From NCBI GenBank assembly GCA_029204225.1, contig MU831905.1:33311-97310 (forward strand): DNA of 64,000 nt, written 5' to 3'. This stretch comes from Diphasiastrum complanatum (taxonomy: Eukaryota; Streptophyta; Lycopodiopsida; Lycopodiales; Lycopodiaceae). The notes under the pieces are model-generated. The model saw only the letters and a program-made list of their open reading frames with translations. It did no database searches and was not told the DNA's origin. Each line of letters begins with the position of its first letter. Position 1 is the first letter of the stretch. Positions 12,248-23,495 of the stretch are shown here, one piece after another. Both the position numbers and the translations under genes were made by a program.

Positions 12248-13039
12248 ATAAAGTTATATATTCTAATTAAGCATAGATCTTGGAATCAAGCCAAGGTTGG
12301 ATCTAAGCTTGATGAAAGAACTCTTGATCAATGGCTTGGTGAGAAGATCGGCAATGCATGAAGATGTTCCAATATGCTCCAAGTTGATCTCTCCTCCAAT
12401 AAGCTTTTCCCTTATGATGTGCAACTTCAATATGCTTGCTCCTTGCATGGAAAGATAGGATTGTTGGCAAGGGCTTGGGCTGAGATGTTGTCACACTTGA
12501 TCAAAGGTAGATCTTCCTCCTTGATGCACTTGAGCTTTATACTCGTAAGTACATGGAAGGATCATAGTCACTTAGGATAAATCCAAGTGAGATGAGAAAT
12601 GAATTGAGTCTTGCATACCATGATCTTGGGGCTTGCTTAAGCCCATATAGACTTTTGAAAATAGACTTTTGAAGAGTAGGCAAACTTTGGATTCTTCACC
12701 ATGCTTGATGAAGCCTTGTATTTGCTCCATATATATCTCCTCCTCAAGGTAACTATTAAGAAAGGCATTAGAGACATCCAATTGGAACATCTTTTACTTG
12801 AAGTAGCAAGCAATAGAGATGATGATTCTTATAGTCACCATCTTTGCAACGGGTGCAAATGTTTCTTCATAGTCAAGGCCTTGGATTTGAGCAAATCCTT
12901 TTGCACATAGCCTTGCTTTGAGCTTTTTGATGGTGCCATCATTGTTGTACTTGATTCTAAATATCCATTTGCATCCAATAATATGCTTGTTGGATGGTGG
13001 ATCTGTGAAGGATTTCAGATCATTCAAGATCCAATCCAT
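12248..13039 (-). pseudogene. Degenerate Ty1/copia reverse transcriptase / RNase H remnant
   Basis: Minus-strand pieces give the copia RT start (IGCKWIFRIKYNNDGTIKKLKARL, AKGFAQIQGLDYEETFAPVAKM at 12850-13039). Next comes FQLDVSNAFLNSYLEEEIYMEQ (about 12725-12790), then an RNase H tail (HARSKHIE..., about 12440, and DLLTKPLIKSSF near 12320). The YVDD palm region and most of RNase H are deleted. Gag, protease and integrase are also absent: the RT start abuts an LTR end at about 13043. The element is dead. Confidence 0.7.
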
Positions 13040-13044
13040 GTCCC

Positions 13045-13330
13045 TGATCTTTGGTTACAAAAAGGAGCAAACCAACAATCCTGCCAATGTAGAAAAATCA
13101 GCATCTACATACAAAATGAGATGCAAACTCTAAGAGATACTGATCAAACATGAACCAAAACATAAAATATAGTTGTTGTCTGTACAATTATAGTACCCTA
13201 CTGTATTTCACACGTGTGAAACCGAAAATAGCAATAAATGATCATTCTACACATAGAATTGCGAGATAACATCATGAGAGTGCACCAATGAGTAGTAGAA
13301 CCCAAAGAGAACCATGTATAATGATGAAAT

Positions 13331-13398
<68 letters not shown>

Positions 13399-14188
13399 AG
13401 AGAGAAGATGTGTCTCTCCACAAGTTACACCCTTTTATAACAGGTCCAAACCCTATTTGGCCACTTGGCTTTCCCTCCAAAATGTAAACCCTACTATTTT
13501 TGGGTCTAGATTCAATGTACCCAAAGTTCAAATTTGAATCTCTCTCAAACTCGACTATCAACTCCCACACTTTCAAAAAGTGTTTATTGAATGTATTTTA
13601 AACTAATATAACTTCAAAAAGTTTATCTCTAAGTCTAAAATGAGTTTTGGCCTCAATTGACAATTTACCAAAATATGACTAAACTTGTTGAAATCTCTCT
13701 CACTCCCTCTTCAACTAGTTTTGGCATAGTTTTAACCATACTACTTTGATCCAACTTTAGAATGATCTCCATCCTAAGTATAGATCTTTCTAAGGTTTTA
13801 AAGTATCTTTTATAATTGATATAGAGAATAGTGTCCAAATTGGATGCTTCACTATTTCTTACATCAATTTTACACATCAAGATATAACTAGAACATGAAG
13901 AACCAAATAGAATGTGAATGAAATGATTCCTCCATGCTTCAGACTTTGAACTCTCTGAAAAATTACAGCAACCAAACAATAAATGTGAGTGATGACCATT
14001 TGCTTGATTGTCTCCTCCAACTTTGTCCTTTCTTGAGATGTCTCCACCATAAAACTCCACAAATGAGCCTCCATCTCCATCTTGCCACAAGATCTGTGTT
14101 GTAGCGGATCGCGATCAGGAAGGATTTCGATCCGGATGGACATATAAAACTCCATAACTCAACATAGAGAGCTTTTTCATTTTTCACA
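13045..14188 (-). repeat. LTR of the degenerate copia, minus strand
   Basis: Its inner end (13045-13240) matches, in reverse complement, the LTR end at about 21900-22100. It shares 'tgccaatgtagaaaaa' and the 14 bp palindrome TTCACACGTGTGAA (13207-13220). On the minus strand a TATA-like TTATAAAAGG (13440-13431) is followed about 25 bp later by a CT tract (13408-13331), so transcripts would start at or next to that tract. The outer part (about 13700-14165) is also found at 37130-37440. It starts TGTGAAAAATG at 14188. Confidence 0.55.
13331..13408. repeat. (GA)n/(CT)n microsatellite in an LTR
   Basis: A nearly pure GA run with two interruptions. On the transcribed (minus) strand of the LTR it is CT-rich and lies just downstream of the TATA-like box. 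Confidence 0.9.
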
Positions 14189-16740
14189 ATGGCTATACTG
14201 AAAGACTGCTTTACTAGAAAACTTGTTTTAGATGGCAATTTGGGCATTTATTCATAGAGATATCATAAATTCTATTGTCCTAGAATAGTACATGTCCAAT
14301 GGTTGGATTGCAATTGTTGTTTACTGATATCCATACATGATTACAATCAAAAAGTCGTCATGAAGTGTGTGATAAAGACTGTTCCATGAAAAAGTAGAGT
14401 ATTTTGACAGTACTAGTTGACATGTGTGAGATTCGAATGAGGTTCAAATCGAAGCGAAAGAGTGTCGAATGTTATATGTCAACTATCAAATGAAGGTCGA
14501 ATGTCGAATGATTGAAAGTCGAATTCGAATTCAAATGAGGGTCAAACAATATTCGAATCTAGAAACGTTCAAAAAAAAATTCTAACAAATTTTGGCTATT
14601 TCAAATTTGACAAATTTCCTACTACTCAAATAATAATGCAGATATTCAAATGTGGATTTCTATAGCTCAAACTATGTGTAAAACTACAAATTTCAAATTT
14701 CTGCTCAAATTTGATGAGCATTGTGATTGACATGAAGGGTTTGGAGTGAAATTAAAATTCCAACACTTCTACTCTAATCAAATTAACATGAGTTCCAAAG
14801 CAACACAAAATCCTAAAAAGTGCATTACCGTCATAAATTGCTTAAAATCATTTTGTAAATACAAAAACACAGGCCTACGTAGAGCTTCCCAATGATTTTA
14901 TTTCATGGCATCATGGACATCCTCTATACTCTATATTTCATCTAAAATAATAACTCCTCATTTGTTGCACAAGTGTCATGGTACAAATATAATCCAAGGC
15001 ACGACTCGAAACAAAGAAAATATTCATCCATTGTGTCTAGAAATCCCAATCATAACAAATATTTCATTCAGAATTTCCTAAAGCACGACACTTGGTTACA
15101 AACCTTGCACTTTTCACCTTGTCCAACACCATTGAGAGCTTATGAAATAATTGCATTCCCCACCACACAGCCTTTCATAAGTGTTGTCATCATTAGCTAT
15201 TAGCACCATGCCTAAACCCTAACCCCTATTAGAAAACATTGATATATTATTGAGAAGCAGCTATTTCCTAGCTTGTGCTTTTATCTCCCTACCTCATTTG
15301 CCCCCCAAACACACATTCTAAGTTCATCAATTGATAGAAAGTCTTTATAACACATGATTGATTAGTTAAAGTGCACGATAATGATAAAATACAAAACACA
15401 CTAAAACTATTGTTAAACTTAGATAGAAGACCCATTCAAATAGTAACTTGCATTGAAAAGTCTTTGTAACACATGCTTGATTGGCATGATAATGATAAAT
15501 ACAAAACACAATAAACTATTGTTAAACTTAAAAGAAGACCCGTTCGAATAGTAACTTGCATTGAAAATACTTGAACTTCACTTTAACCACGATATGCTAA
15601 ACTCATAAAATTAAGTTTCAAAATCGAAAAGGCACACTTCATCAAATCTGGTGTGTTACCTTTGAGATGGTAAGCATCAATAGTTTAGCATCTCGCTGAA
15701 TGTTAGATAAACTCATTATTAAGTAAATAAATAAAAAGTTTCGTGACTAACGCAGCTCTAATTTGGATCCTGAAGATGGAAAGAATCATAACAGAAATCT
15801 AGGACATCAAGCTGTTAGAGTTTTGCTAAAGTTTAAGCTGAGACATGGTGCAAGACTTGAAATTGAGCTATTGTCATAGCGTTAAAAAATATTTCGATAC
15901 ACAATCTATATACAAAACCTTAAAAGCACCATACCAAGACTACAAATTACATCAAAATCTTTGAAGTGGATGGTTCCCTCTTTACTTTAGACTGCAAGTA
16001 CTTGTCTCAGGCAAGCAATCTTTTGGAGGTTATTTTATAACCTGATTGAGGCTATATATCAGAAAGACATCCTGAAATTTTGAAAAAATACCTATTGCAT
16101 CTGCAAGGACCTCATTATAACACTCGCCAATACAAGATCTAATACTACAATATTACACATTTAGAATGCCTCAAAAAAGGCAAAAGCTCTAAAAATAGAA
16201 AATGATTAGAGACCTAGCTGCCTTTAGAAAGATATGCAGAATAGGTCACGGTAAAAATTATATCACTATCAGCAAAAACCCAGTTCTTGAATTGCGACAA
16301 TAAGGCTTGCCAATCTGCAGACTTTCTAACATTGACATCACCACCAAAGCTAACATTCAATATGCTGAACATAAACTGAGCGAAAAAAAACTGCCCGAAA
16401 ACATTATTCCATAGTAAACACAGATGCCAATGTCAGATTTTATACTTTGCAAATTGACCAGCAAGTCACTGCAGCACCTTAGATCTTCTAATCATGTGAA
16501 CTTGCAGTGCATTTCGAAAACCATCTGTTAGCAAACCACTTATACGTAACATGCATATGAAGTTCTGAATATCTAGGACTGAGCCACATTTTACACCCAA
16601 GGAAGGTGCAGCTTAACTATGAAGTACATCACCAGATGTTCTGATCATGGATGGATGAGCTTTTGCTGCGTACAACCAATCAGTTGTCCACTTCCAATTA
16701 GCATAATTAGTCTGAGTCTGAGTTATCTTCTGATATTATG
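14189..16740. other. Non-coding AT-rich stretch with a local duplication
   Basis: I see no gene. Repeated 'gtcgaatg/ttcgaat' words cluster at 14430-14570. A tandem duplication lies at 15336-15454 and 15455-15562. The right end may hold the 3' flank of the F-box gene. Confidence 0.45.
15336..15562. repeat. Tandem duplication, about 119 and 108 bp
   Basis: Two adjacent copies begin 'gaaa(a)gtctttNtaacacatg' and end 'agtaacttgcatt'. The second lacks about 11 bp present in the first. Divergence is moderate. Confidence 0.8.
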
Positions 16741-16821
16741 AAACTGTCGAATATTCCACACCTGACAGTCTTTGCAAGAGCACAACCCGTGATTTTTATA
16801 AATTTCTTTCTGGCAATCTTT

Positions 16822-16947
16822 GCCATCTTTGTTGCTCAGAAAGGAAGGCATAAACATGATTTTCATTTATCATCTCTACTGTCAGCCATCTTTGTTGCTC
16901 AGGAAGGAAGGCATAAACATGATTTTCATTCATCATCTCTACTGTCA
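16822..16947. repeat. Two tandem 63 bp repeats downstream of the F-box gene
   Basis: Units begin 'gccatctttgttgctcag' at 16822 and 16885, with only a few differences. They lie 95-220 bp beyond the stop codon of the minus-strand F-box gene, so they probably fall in its 3' UTR or flank. The plus-strand frame across them (16738-16959) is not convincing as a protein. Confidence 0.85.
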
Positions 16948-17041
16948 GCCCCGGCTTAAATGTACATTATGAACTTTACACTTCCCAGAAGCTGTCACAG
17001 CAAGATCTTATGGGCACTTAAAAGCTATATGTACAAAACCC

Positions 17042-17815
17042 TTACTTCCAATCTAGGATTTCAAGCAAGCATAGTACTTCGACATCTGAGTTGGCTGCAT
17101 CCAAAAAATCAAGCTCGATCCCAAATACCTCCATGCTTCCCCCTTTGGCATCCACAAGGAGCAGCGCCACCCAAGCCCTAATTTCTGACACAAACGGATA
17201 CAGAGAAGAAATCCTCAAATAATCAAATGCATGGGCTCGATACTCAGGGCCATCAATGTAGTCAAATCTGGATCGACCCACCAGACATGCAATCCTTTCA
17301 TCATCACGCCGCCGTATCAACATGGACATGAATATATCATCACTGAAGGAGACCTGGAAGCGTGGAGCGACGGGGATAGTCATTTTGTAAGCTTGGCTCT
17401 TGAGATGATTCTGCATGCTCTCACAAATTCCTGCGGGCGGGTTTCCAATCCGCGATCTCACCACCGGACCTGGCACCACGGCCGAATAGGCAGAGCAATC
17501 CCCCACCCACACATCCACATACAGCTCTATATCTTCAAAGGAAAGCTTAGGTTTTGGCAGAGGGCGAGTGTAATACCTTTTGGAAAAGCTCGCATAGAGG
17601 GTGTGAAACCCTCGACTGGTGCCGATGGCCAGGGGGCCGCTATCTCTGCAAGTCGAGGGCCATTTGCTGGAGCAGAGGCGCTTCCACAAATAATCCTCCT
17701 TGGCTGCGTCTCGCCATAGCTTGGCCACGCACATGCAGGAGGCCAAATCCTCGCCCTTGAGCAGAGGAAACACTGCCTTCAGAACCTCCTCAGGACAAAA
17801 CCCTTCTTGCTGCAT
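17042..17815 (-). CDS. F-box protein, 257 residues, intronless
   Basis: This is the clearest intact host gene. An F-box lies at about residues 6-45 (PEEVLKAVFPLLKGEDLASC, then WRDAAKEDYLWKRLC). It is followed by FSKRYYTRPLPKPKLSFEDIELYVDVW (58-104 region), and by a C-terminal domain with FDYIDGPEYRAHAFDYLRIS and IRAWVALLLVD, ending LLEILDWK. This pattern and length match, from memory, the Arabidopsis F-box protein At5g39250 group. Such proteins act as substrate receptors in SCF (Skp1-Cullin-F-box) ubiquitin ligases through the F-box; the substrate is unknown. The start is the first Met, just before the F-box. The gene is more GC-rich than its surroundings, and no retroelement lies within it or within about 1 kb upstream. 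Confidence 0.9.
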   Translation of the reverse strand: MQQEGFCPEEVLKAVFPLLKGEDLASCMCVAKLWRDAAKEDYLWKRLCSSKWPSTCRDSGPLAIGTSRGFHTLYASFSKRYYTRPLPKPKLSFEDIELYVDVWVGDCSAYSAVVPGPVVRSRIGNPPAGICESMQNHLKSQAYKMTIPVAPRFQVSFSDDIFMSMLIRRRDDERIACLVGRSRFDYIDGPEYRAHAFDYLRISSLYPFVSEIRAWVALLLVDAKGGSMEVFGIELDFLDAANSDVEVLCLLEILDWK

Positions 17816-18100
17816 TTTTGGGTGGAACCCTAATCCAGGGCTGCTGTCTGCGATCGATGGCTATGAGGAAATGGGTAGCGGAAATGCTCTTCTGACAGAC
17901 AGCGGCAGCCAAAAACACAAGGAAATGAATGGATCGTTGCCCATCGCTTTGATCAGAAGAAAAATAGACGCAAATGAAGCAAAAGGAGGAGGAAGCAAGG
18001 AAGCACCCTCCCTTCATCTCTTCTTCGCTCTTTGTATCTTAATGCCACGCCCTCATTCAAGATCGCTTACCGTTGGATTCATCATAAACGCTCAGAACTT

Positions 18101-18150
18101 GCCACGTGGACATACTTAACTGGTTAGACATTTACTATAGCACGTGGCGG
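18101..18150 (-). promoter_or_regulatory. Paired ACGT-core (G-box/ABRE-like) elements upstream of the F-box gene
   Basis: GCCACGTGGA (18101-18110) and CACGTGGCGG (18141-18150) lie 285-335 bp upstream of the F-box start codon. CACGTGGC-type sites are bound by plant bZIP/bHLH factors and serve as abscisic-acid response elements when paired. The regulatory role is inferred. Confidence 0.45.
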
Positions 18151-18357
18151 AAATCCACCTGGAAGCACATATATATGTAATGGTGTGCCATTAAGCCCCA
18201 TTGATACTCCTCAGATATTTTTAATATCTTTAAGACCGTTCAGATTTTGCCAAGTGATCATTTATTAGAAAGTTTACACATGGCAATGTGTTAGGCTAGA
18301 TACATATAATCACTTTTTGCTTTTCAATGAACTTGCCTCACTGAGCTCAATCTGTTT

Positions 18358-18530
18358 GCCTCTGTTTTTTATTTTTTTCACCGTACTTTTTTTTTTACAC
18401 GCACCTTCCGTGCGCGAAAGATGTGTGTAATATTTTTTTTACACGCACCCTTTGCGCGGAAGGTGCATGTAAAAAAAAAATTACGGCAAAAATATCATTA
18501 AAAAAAAATTAAAAACTGATTTTACAGCAA
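18358..18530. repeat. Long inverted repeat / MITE-like hairpin
   Basis: The left arm (through TACACGCACCTTCCGTGCGCG, 18396-18416) faces a right arm (GCGCGGAAGGTGCATGTA, about 18454-18471). A loop of about 35 bases lies between the best-matching parts. Pairing continues outward through T-rich/A-rich arms including 'accgta'/'ttacggc'. No coding sequence is present. It could be a small inverted-repeat transposon or a hairpin RNA source. Confidence 0.55.
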
Positions 18531-19719
18531 GGAATGACACCTCCTCGGGGCATTCCTGGAGCCCTGGGGCGGAATGACCTCGGAGGGCGACCCCCCCCCC
18601 CCCCCCCCAATCAACTTGTGTCACTTGACAATACTTGGGTGTTATTAGAGGTCACCTTCGCGTAGCATTAGTTTAGACACTCATCACATGACAACTTTTT
18701 AAAATTTATCCCATAAGCAAGCTTTGTAACGTGTTATAGATGTGAAGTTGAAACGAAATGTAGGTTCTCACATTGAAATGATACTTTTGATCACATGGTG
18801 TTGTTCTATTGGCATGGACATTGATTTTATCTTAAGCTCTAAATATATATATATACTCTAATACGACTATATATGATTGTCTTTAGTTATTTAGACACAT
18901 ATTTAAGTAGTTATTTAATGAGATGCAATGTTAATACATGTTTTAGTATTAATACACACAATTAGTGCTCAATTAATTATCACTTAACTAATATAAATAT
19001 ATATTCTAATATAAATGCATGAATGGATGATACTTAATGTAATCACCAATGACAAGGATGTTTTGATTGAATGCATGCATCAACAACTTTAACATAAGTA
19101 TTATATACATATAAAAAAAGTTTATTATCTAGTAGTTTTTTTTTTTTGGTATTACTTTTAAAAAAATGTTAGCATTTCATGGTTGAATGCGAGAACTCCC
19201 ATTTCAAGAAAGCCAAATGATCTCAAAACAAGAAACAAAAAGAGGGACTATATAAGCACACACATGAAAGGAGACACTTTCAATAACAAAGCTTTAGCAG
19301 TATAAAAAAATTGTACGTGCAAAATGGAAACTCATTATAGTATTAACTAAAGTGTGTGTCAAGTAGGCTATCCAAATGTGCCATAAAAAATAACGTCTAC
19401 AAAGATTTCAAAATGTAAAAGAATAACGTGACCAGAGTGTACCCAAAGATCTTGTTCATGATGAAAAATTAAGTGCTTAGTGATTTTCTCTCCCACAAAA
19501 AGCAAGAAGTAAGTGATCAACAATTAAAGCCAACCATTATTTATGAAATGAATAATAGCAACACACTTATGCCAAAGATCATCAAGGGCCCAAGAATTGT
19601 TGAGATGTCTAGGGATGAGGAAAGGGTAAGACTGAGAGCGTATGGTAGGATAAGTACAGTTTGCTAAACCCATTTTGAATTTTTTTTAAATGCATTTAAT
19701 TAGTTGTGAATTTATTTAA
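18531..19719. other. Non-coding AT-rich stretch with a C homopolymer
   Basis: A run of about 19 C lies near 18590-18608. The remainder is AT-rich with no gene recognised. The short frame at 19473-19667 is not supported by any domain and may be old gypsy sequence. Confidence 0.4.
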
Positions 19720-21300
19720 AAATTTAACTCAATGGATTTAGATAAGGAGAAAATTGAAAAGAGTAAAATCATAGATGATTTCAAAGATGTTTTACCAGTT
19801 GAATAACCTCATGATTTACCACCTTCCAGGTCAACAGATCACAGGCTTGAGTTAATTCCAGGTGGTCACCCCATCTCTAGACAACCATATCGGTTTTCAA
19901 GGGAAGAAGATATATAGATTACTAACTGAATTGAAAATTATCTTAAGATGGGTCATATACAGCCTAGCAAATCAACTTGCTCATGTTCTTTTGAAAGCGA
20001 AGGAAGATGGAGGCTTCCGGATGTGTGCAGATTACAAGGGGTTGAATAAAGTAACTATTAAAAGTAAATATTCATTGTCCATAATGTGATTTCTTGGTAT
20101 AGCGATTAGGTGGAGCTAAATACTTCACAAAAATAGATCTCATAACTGGTTATTATCAAATCATAATTCATCTGAATGATGTGCAAAAGACTGGCTTTCG
20201 GACAAGGTTTGGTCATTATGAGTTTTCAGTCCTTTCTTTTGGGTTGACGAATGCATCTACAACATTTCAACAGATGATGAAAGATATAGGTCAATTCGTA
20301 GTTGTACTTTGAGATAATATTCTCATCTACAGTAGGACTCTTAAGGACCATGCAAGTCATATCAAGACTGTCTTGCGGATTCTCAAAAGAAGGAAAAAAA
20401 CCTTTTGCTAAATAATCCAAATGTGAATTCTTTAGCCATGAGCTGGTATATCTTGGTCATAAAATGACCCTAGAAGAGTTGAAGATAGACAAGGATAAAA
20501 TCAAGACAATGATTGAGTGGCATATACCAAAAATGATCAGAAAGATTAAATCTTTTCTTGATTTTATAGTTTTCTTTCGAAAGTCTACAAAGAATTATGC
20601 AAAGGTCCCAGCACCTCTTAATAATATAACTAAAGGTAGAGTTAATAAGAAACATAAAAGAGATCAACCTAGTCCGTCTATTGAGTGGAACGAAGAATTG
20701 AACCAATGTCCTCACAAGTTCAAAGGTATGGTTGCTTCGGCTCTTGTTTTACAAATCATGGATCCAAATTTATCTTACGTCACTAAAACTAACGCAAGTG
20801 ATTAAACATAAGAGCAGTTATTTTACAAAATAATAGACTGATAGCATTCGAGAGTAAGAAACTTATTGGACCTTAGTTGTGTTTTACAACTCAAGAAAAG
20901 GAGTTATTTGTTGTGATACATGCACTTGAAACCTGGAGGCATTACCTTTATGGTAGTCTGTTTATAATGGATACAAATCACTAGCCTTTAAAATACTTTT
21001 GCAATCAAGACGATCTGAGAGGTCTTAAACCTCGATGGGCTAAGCTTATGCAAGAATTTGATCATGAAATATGATATGTCAAAGACAGCTCCAATAAGGT
21101 TGTAGACGCTCTTAGTCAGATTGGTGAAGTAAATGAACTTTTAGTCACCCATACTTCTACGAATCTATATTTTTTGTTGAGAAGAAAGTGTGAAACAGAT
21201 TTTCATTTTGGTTGTACATGGAAAATAGTTGAGAGTAGAAGAAATGAGAATAATAAAATCTTAGATTTCCAAGAAAGATAAAAAAGATTGTAGAATAGTT
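19720..21300 (+). pseudogene. Degenerate Ty3/gypsy reverse transcriptase / RNase H
   Basis: Broken plus-strand frames give the gypsy RT entry (LELIPGGHPISRQPYRFS near 19850), the FRMCADYKGLNKVTIKSKY block (about 20015-20075) and the thumb/connection segment (20464-20805, including IKSFLDFIVFFRKS). RNase H follows (TTQEKELFVVIHALETWRHYLYG near 20890-20955). Many stops are present, and the palm YxDD motif and the RNase H catalytic start are damaged. It is a different subfamily from the gypsy copies at 25-36 kb and 60 kb by its residues. Confidence 0.7.
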
Positions 21301-21436
21301 CGCTGTTTGAGATGGTTTACCATACCGGAATGAGAAAGTTTGTGTACTAGGGATGATGATATAAAAAAAGTGTTAATATCTTATTAGGATCTAGTGCATT
21401 ATGCAAATCACATCAATCAATCACCATAGCCACTCC

Positions 21437-21809
21437 TCACAAGGCCTTCTCTAGTTGTTGACCCTTCGCATCTTCGTCATTGCGGATCTTTCGGTGGGTT
21501 TCAGCAACCACAAGGATGAAATGGGACCACAAAGTGTTGCGTGTTAGCGAGCAGATTGGGCCAAACGTCGGGTGCATATTCCCTAGGAGATCTGTCATAT
21601 ACCATCTTTCCAACCTCGCTATATTAACGAATGATATTGTAGATAGACGATGGTAGGTCCATGATGGCCGGCATTTGATCCACGATGGCCGGCATTTTGA
21701 AAGCTTTATTCGGGTCAAAATAGTATTCGTTGAAGCACGTGTCCCATCGAGTATCCACTTTTGCAGCTATCAGCAGGGTCTCTGTGAAAGATTCAACTAG
21801 TTTAGTCAT
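21437..21809 (-). other. Unrecognised minus-strand reading frames
   Basis: Two overlapping frames share a frameshift. One gives FTETLLIAAKVDTRWDTCFN and KAFKMPAIVDQMPAIMDLPS, with MPAI.D repeated in tandem at about 21660-21695. Another gives NMHPTFGPICSLTRNTLWSH. The composition is protein-like but I cannot assign a family. It may be part of a retrotransposon gag or a captured gene fragment. Confidence 0.3.
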
Positions 21810-21839
21810 ATCAGCTACATTTCTATATTTGACAAATTG

Positions 21840-22100
21840 AGGCCAATTTCATATTAGACTTAGAGTTTGACTTTTCAAAGTTCATTAGTCTAAACAGAAT
21901 TATCTATATTTGTTATTTTTGGATTCACACGTGTGAAGTACAGTAGCTTGCTGGTTCTGATCAAGTTCTATTAATGTTTGCATTCTATCTTGTGTGTAGA
22001 TGCTGATTTTTTCTACATTGGCAACATTGGTAGAGTAGCTTCCTTTGTAACCAAAGATCTTTAGATGATTTGGATCTGAATTGATCCCAAATCTTTCACA
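21840..22100 (+). repeat. Copia 5' LTR end
   Basis: The sequence ends ...ctttcaca at 22100, followed directly by TGGTATCAAAGC (22101-22112), a primer-binding site with one change from the usual TGGTATCAGAGC. It contains the palindrome TTCACACGTGTGAA at 21924-21937. It is partly matched in inverted orientation at 13045-13240. The left boundary is uncertain. Confidence 0.6.
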
Positions 22101-22703
22101 TGGTATCAAAGCTTGTGTTTAAGGTTATGAAGGAGAAAATCATATCTATCAATGATTTGGTGAAGATATCAAGGCTAGAGCATGCTAGAGAGGATTCTAC
22201 ACCAAAATCGAGTTTCTTGCATTTGTAGATTGGATCTTTTGTAGATCAAACCCCTATACAGAGTTATAAACTTGATCAATTCCGATTTTGAATTCACGTA
22301 TTGGATTTGGTCAATTTTTGGATCATTGGATCAGCCTAAGTGGTGGCTAATAGATTGCATATCAAGATTTTAAGCATTTGTATGTAGATTTGGAATAGTC
22401 AATTTTTTGTGATTTTGTCAAAACCCTAATTTTGATTGGGTCTCTAGATAGTGAGGTTGTTGGACTTCATTTGAGTGTGTTTCAATCTTAGGAAGTCACG
22501 GCAAAAGTCATTAGATTGAGGGTAGATCATAGGTTGATCAAGATTTCATGATTCTATGTGTTGATTTGCTTGGTATAAGTGCTAGAAGAGAATTTTTGAG
22601 TAGTTTCAAATCTTAGTGATTTCTTTTGAAAATATTTGTTGTTGTTCAAAGGAGTGCTTTGTGCATTGAAACATGTTGAAAGAGAAGATCAGATCATTGC
22701 TAC

Positions 22704-23495
22704 ATGGCAACATCAAGTGGAATTATGTTGGAAGCCAATGATAGGCTTACCTCAAGTAACTATTCATTGCGGAAGGTGAGGATGGAATCACTTCTTGAGA
22801 TGAATGATGTTTTGGATATTGTTGTAGGATTGGAGTAGAGACCAACAACACAACAAGAACAATTGAGTTATGATAAGAGGGCCAAAAGGGCTCTACACAT
22901 GATCAAGATGAATGTTACCAATTAGCTTCTCAAGGAAGTTGGTAAGTGCACTTCATCAAGTGAGGCTTGGGATTCATTGAAGAAGCTTTATGAATCCAAT
23001 TCTACTTATAGAGTGTTGACTCTAAGAAGGCAAATCTTTTCTTGTTTGCAAAAGAATGAAGAAATTCCAAGTACTTTTATTTTGAGGATGAAAGCATTGA
23101 ATGATGAGTTGGCTTGCATGGACGAGAGCATTAAGGAAGGTGGGCTTGTTCGAGTTATTTTTAATGGATTGTTGGATGCTCATGCTAATATTGTTCAAAG
23201 TTTAGCTATTCAAAAGACTTTGCCAAGTTTGATGGATCTTCAAGAGATCTTGATCAATGAAGAATATAGGCTTCAAGCAAGAGGTGGATCTACATCGACA
23301 CTTCAAGAGGAGGCTATGTTCATAAAGGGCAAAAGCAAAAGCAAGTGGTCTAAAGGGCAAGATCAAGTGGATGCTTCTTCAAATGGAAAAAGAAGGATAG
23401 ATCAAAGTCAAGTGCTTCTATTGTGGCATCAAAGGAAACTTTGCAAGTGAGTGCTACAAGAAGAAGAGAGATCAAGGAGACAAGCAAGGTAATCT
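22704..23495 (+). pseudogene. Ty1/copia gag (UBN2-like) remnant
   Basis: The frame begins MATSSG at 22704 and runs through WDSLKKLYESNSTYRVLTLRRQ and ILRMKALNDELACMDESI, typical of copia gag. Stops lie near 22837 and 22923, and a frameshift near 23440 leads into the zinc knuckle CFYCGIKGNFASEC (about 23410-23455). There the expected His of CCHC is Asn. Gag normally packages the element RNA; this copy cannot. Confidence 0.75.

Noticed and set aside
13247-13576. 109-codon minus-strand frame with a Leu-Ser run
   Set aside because: It is the translation of the CT microsatellite within a copia LTR.
16738-16959. 73-codon frame containing a repeated peptide
   Set aside because: The repeat is a 63 bp tandem DNA duplication, which is divisible by three and so stays in frame. 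No domain or start context supports a protein.
17231-17719. 162-codon plus-strand frame
   Set aside because: It is the antisense shadow of the F-box gene. The minus-strand protein has clear F-box motifs.
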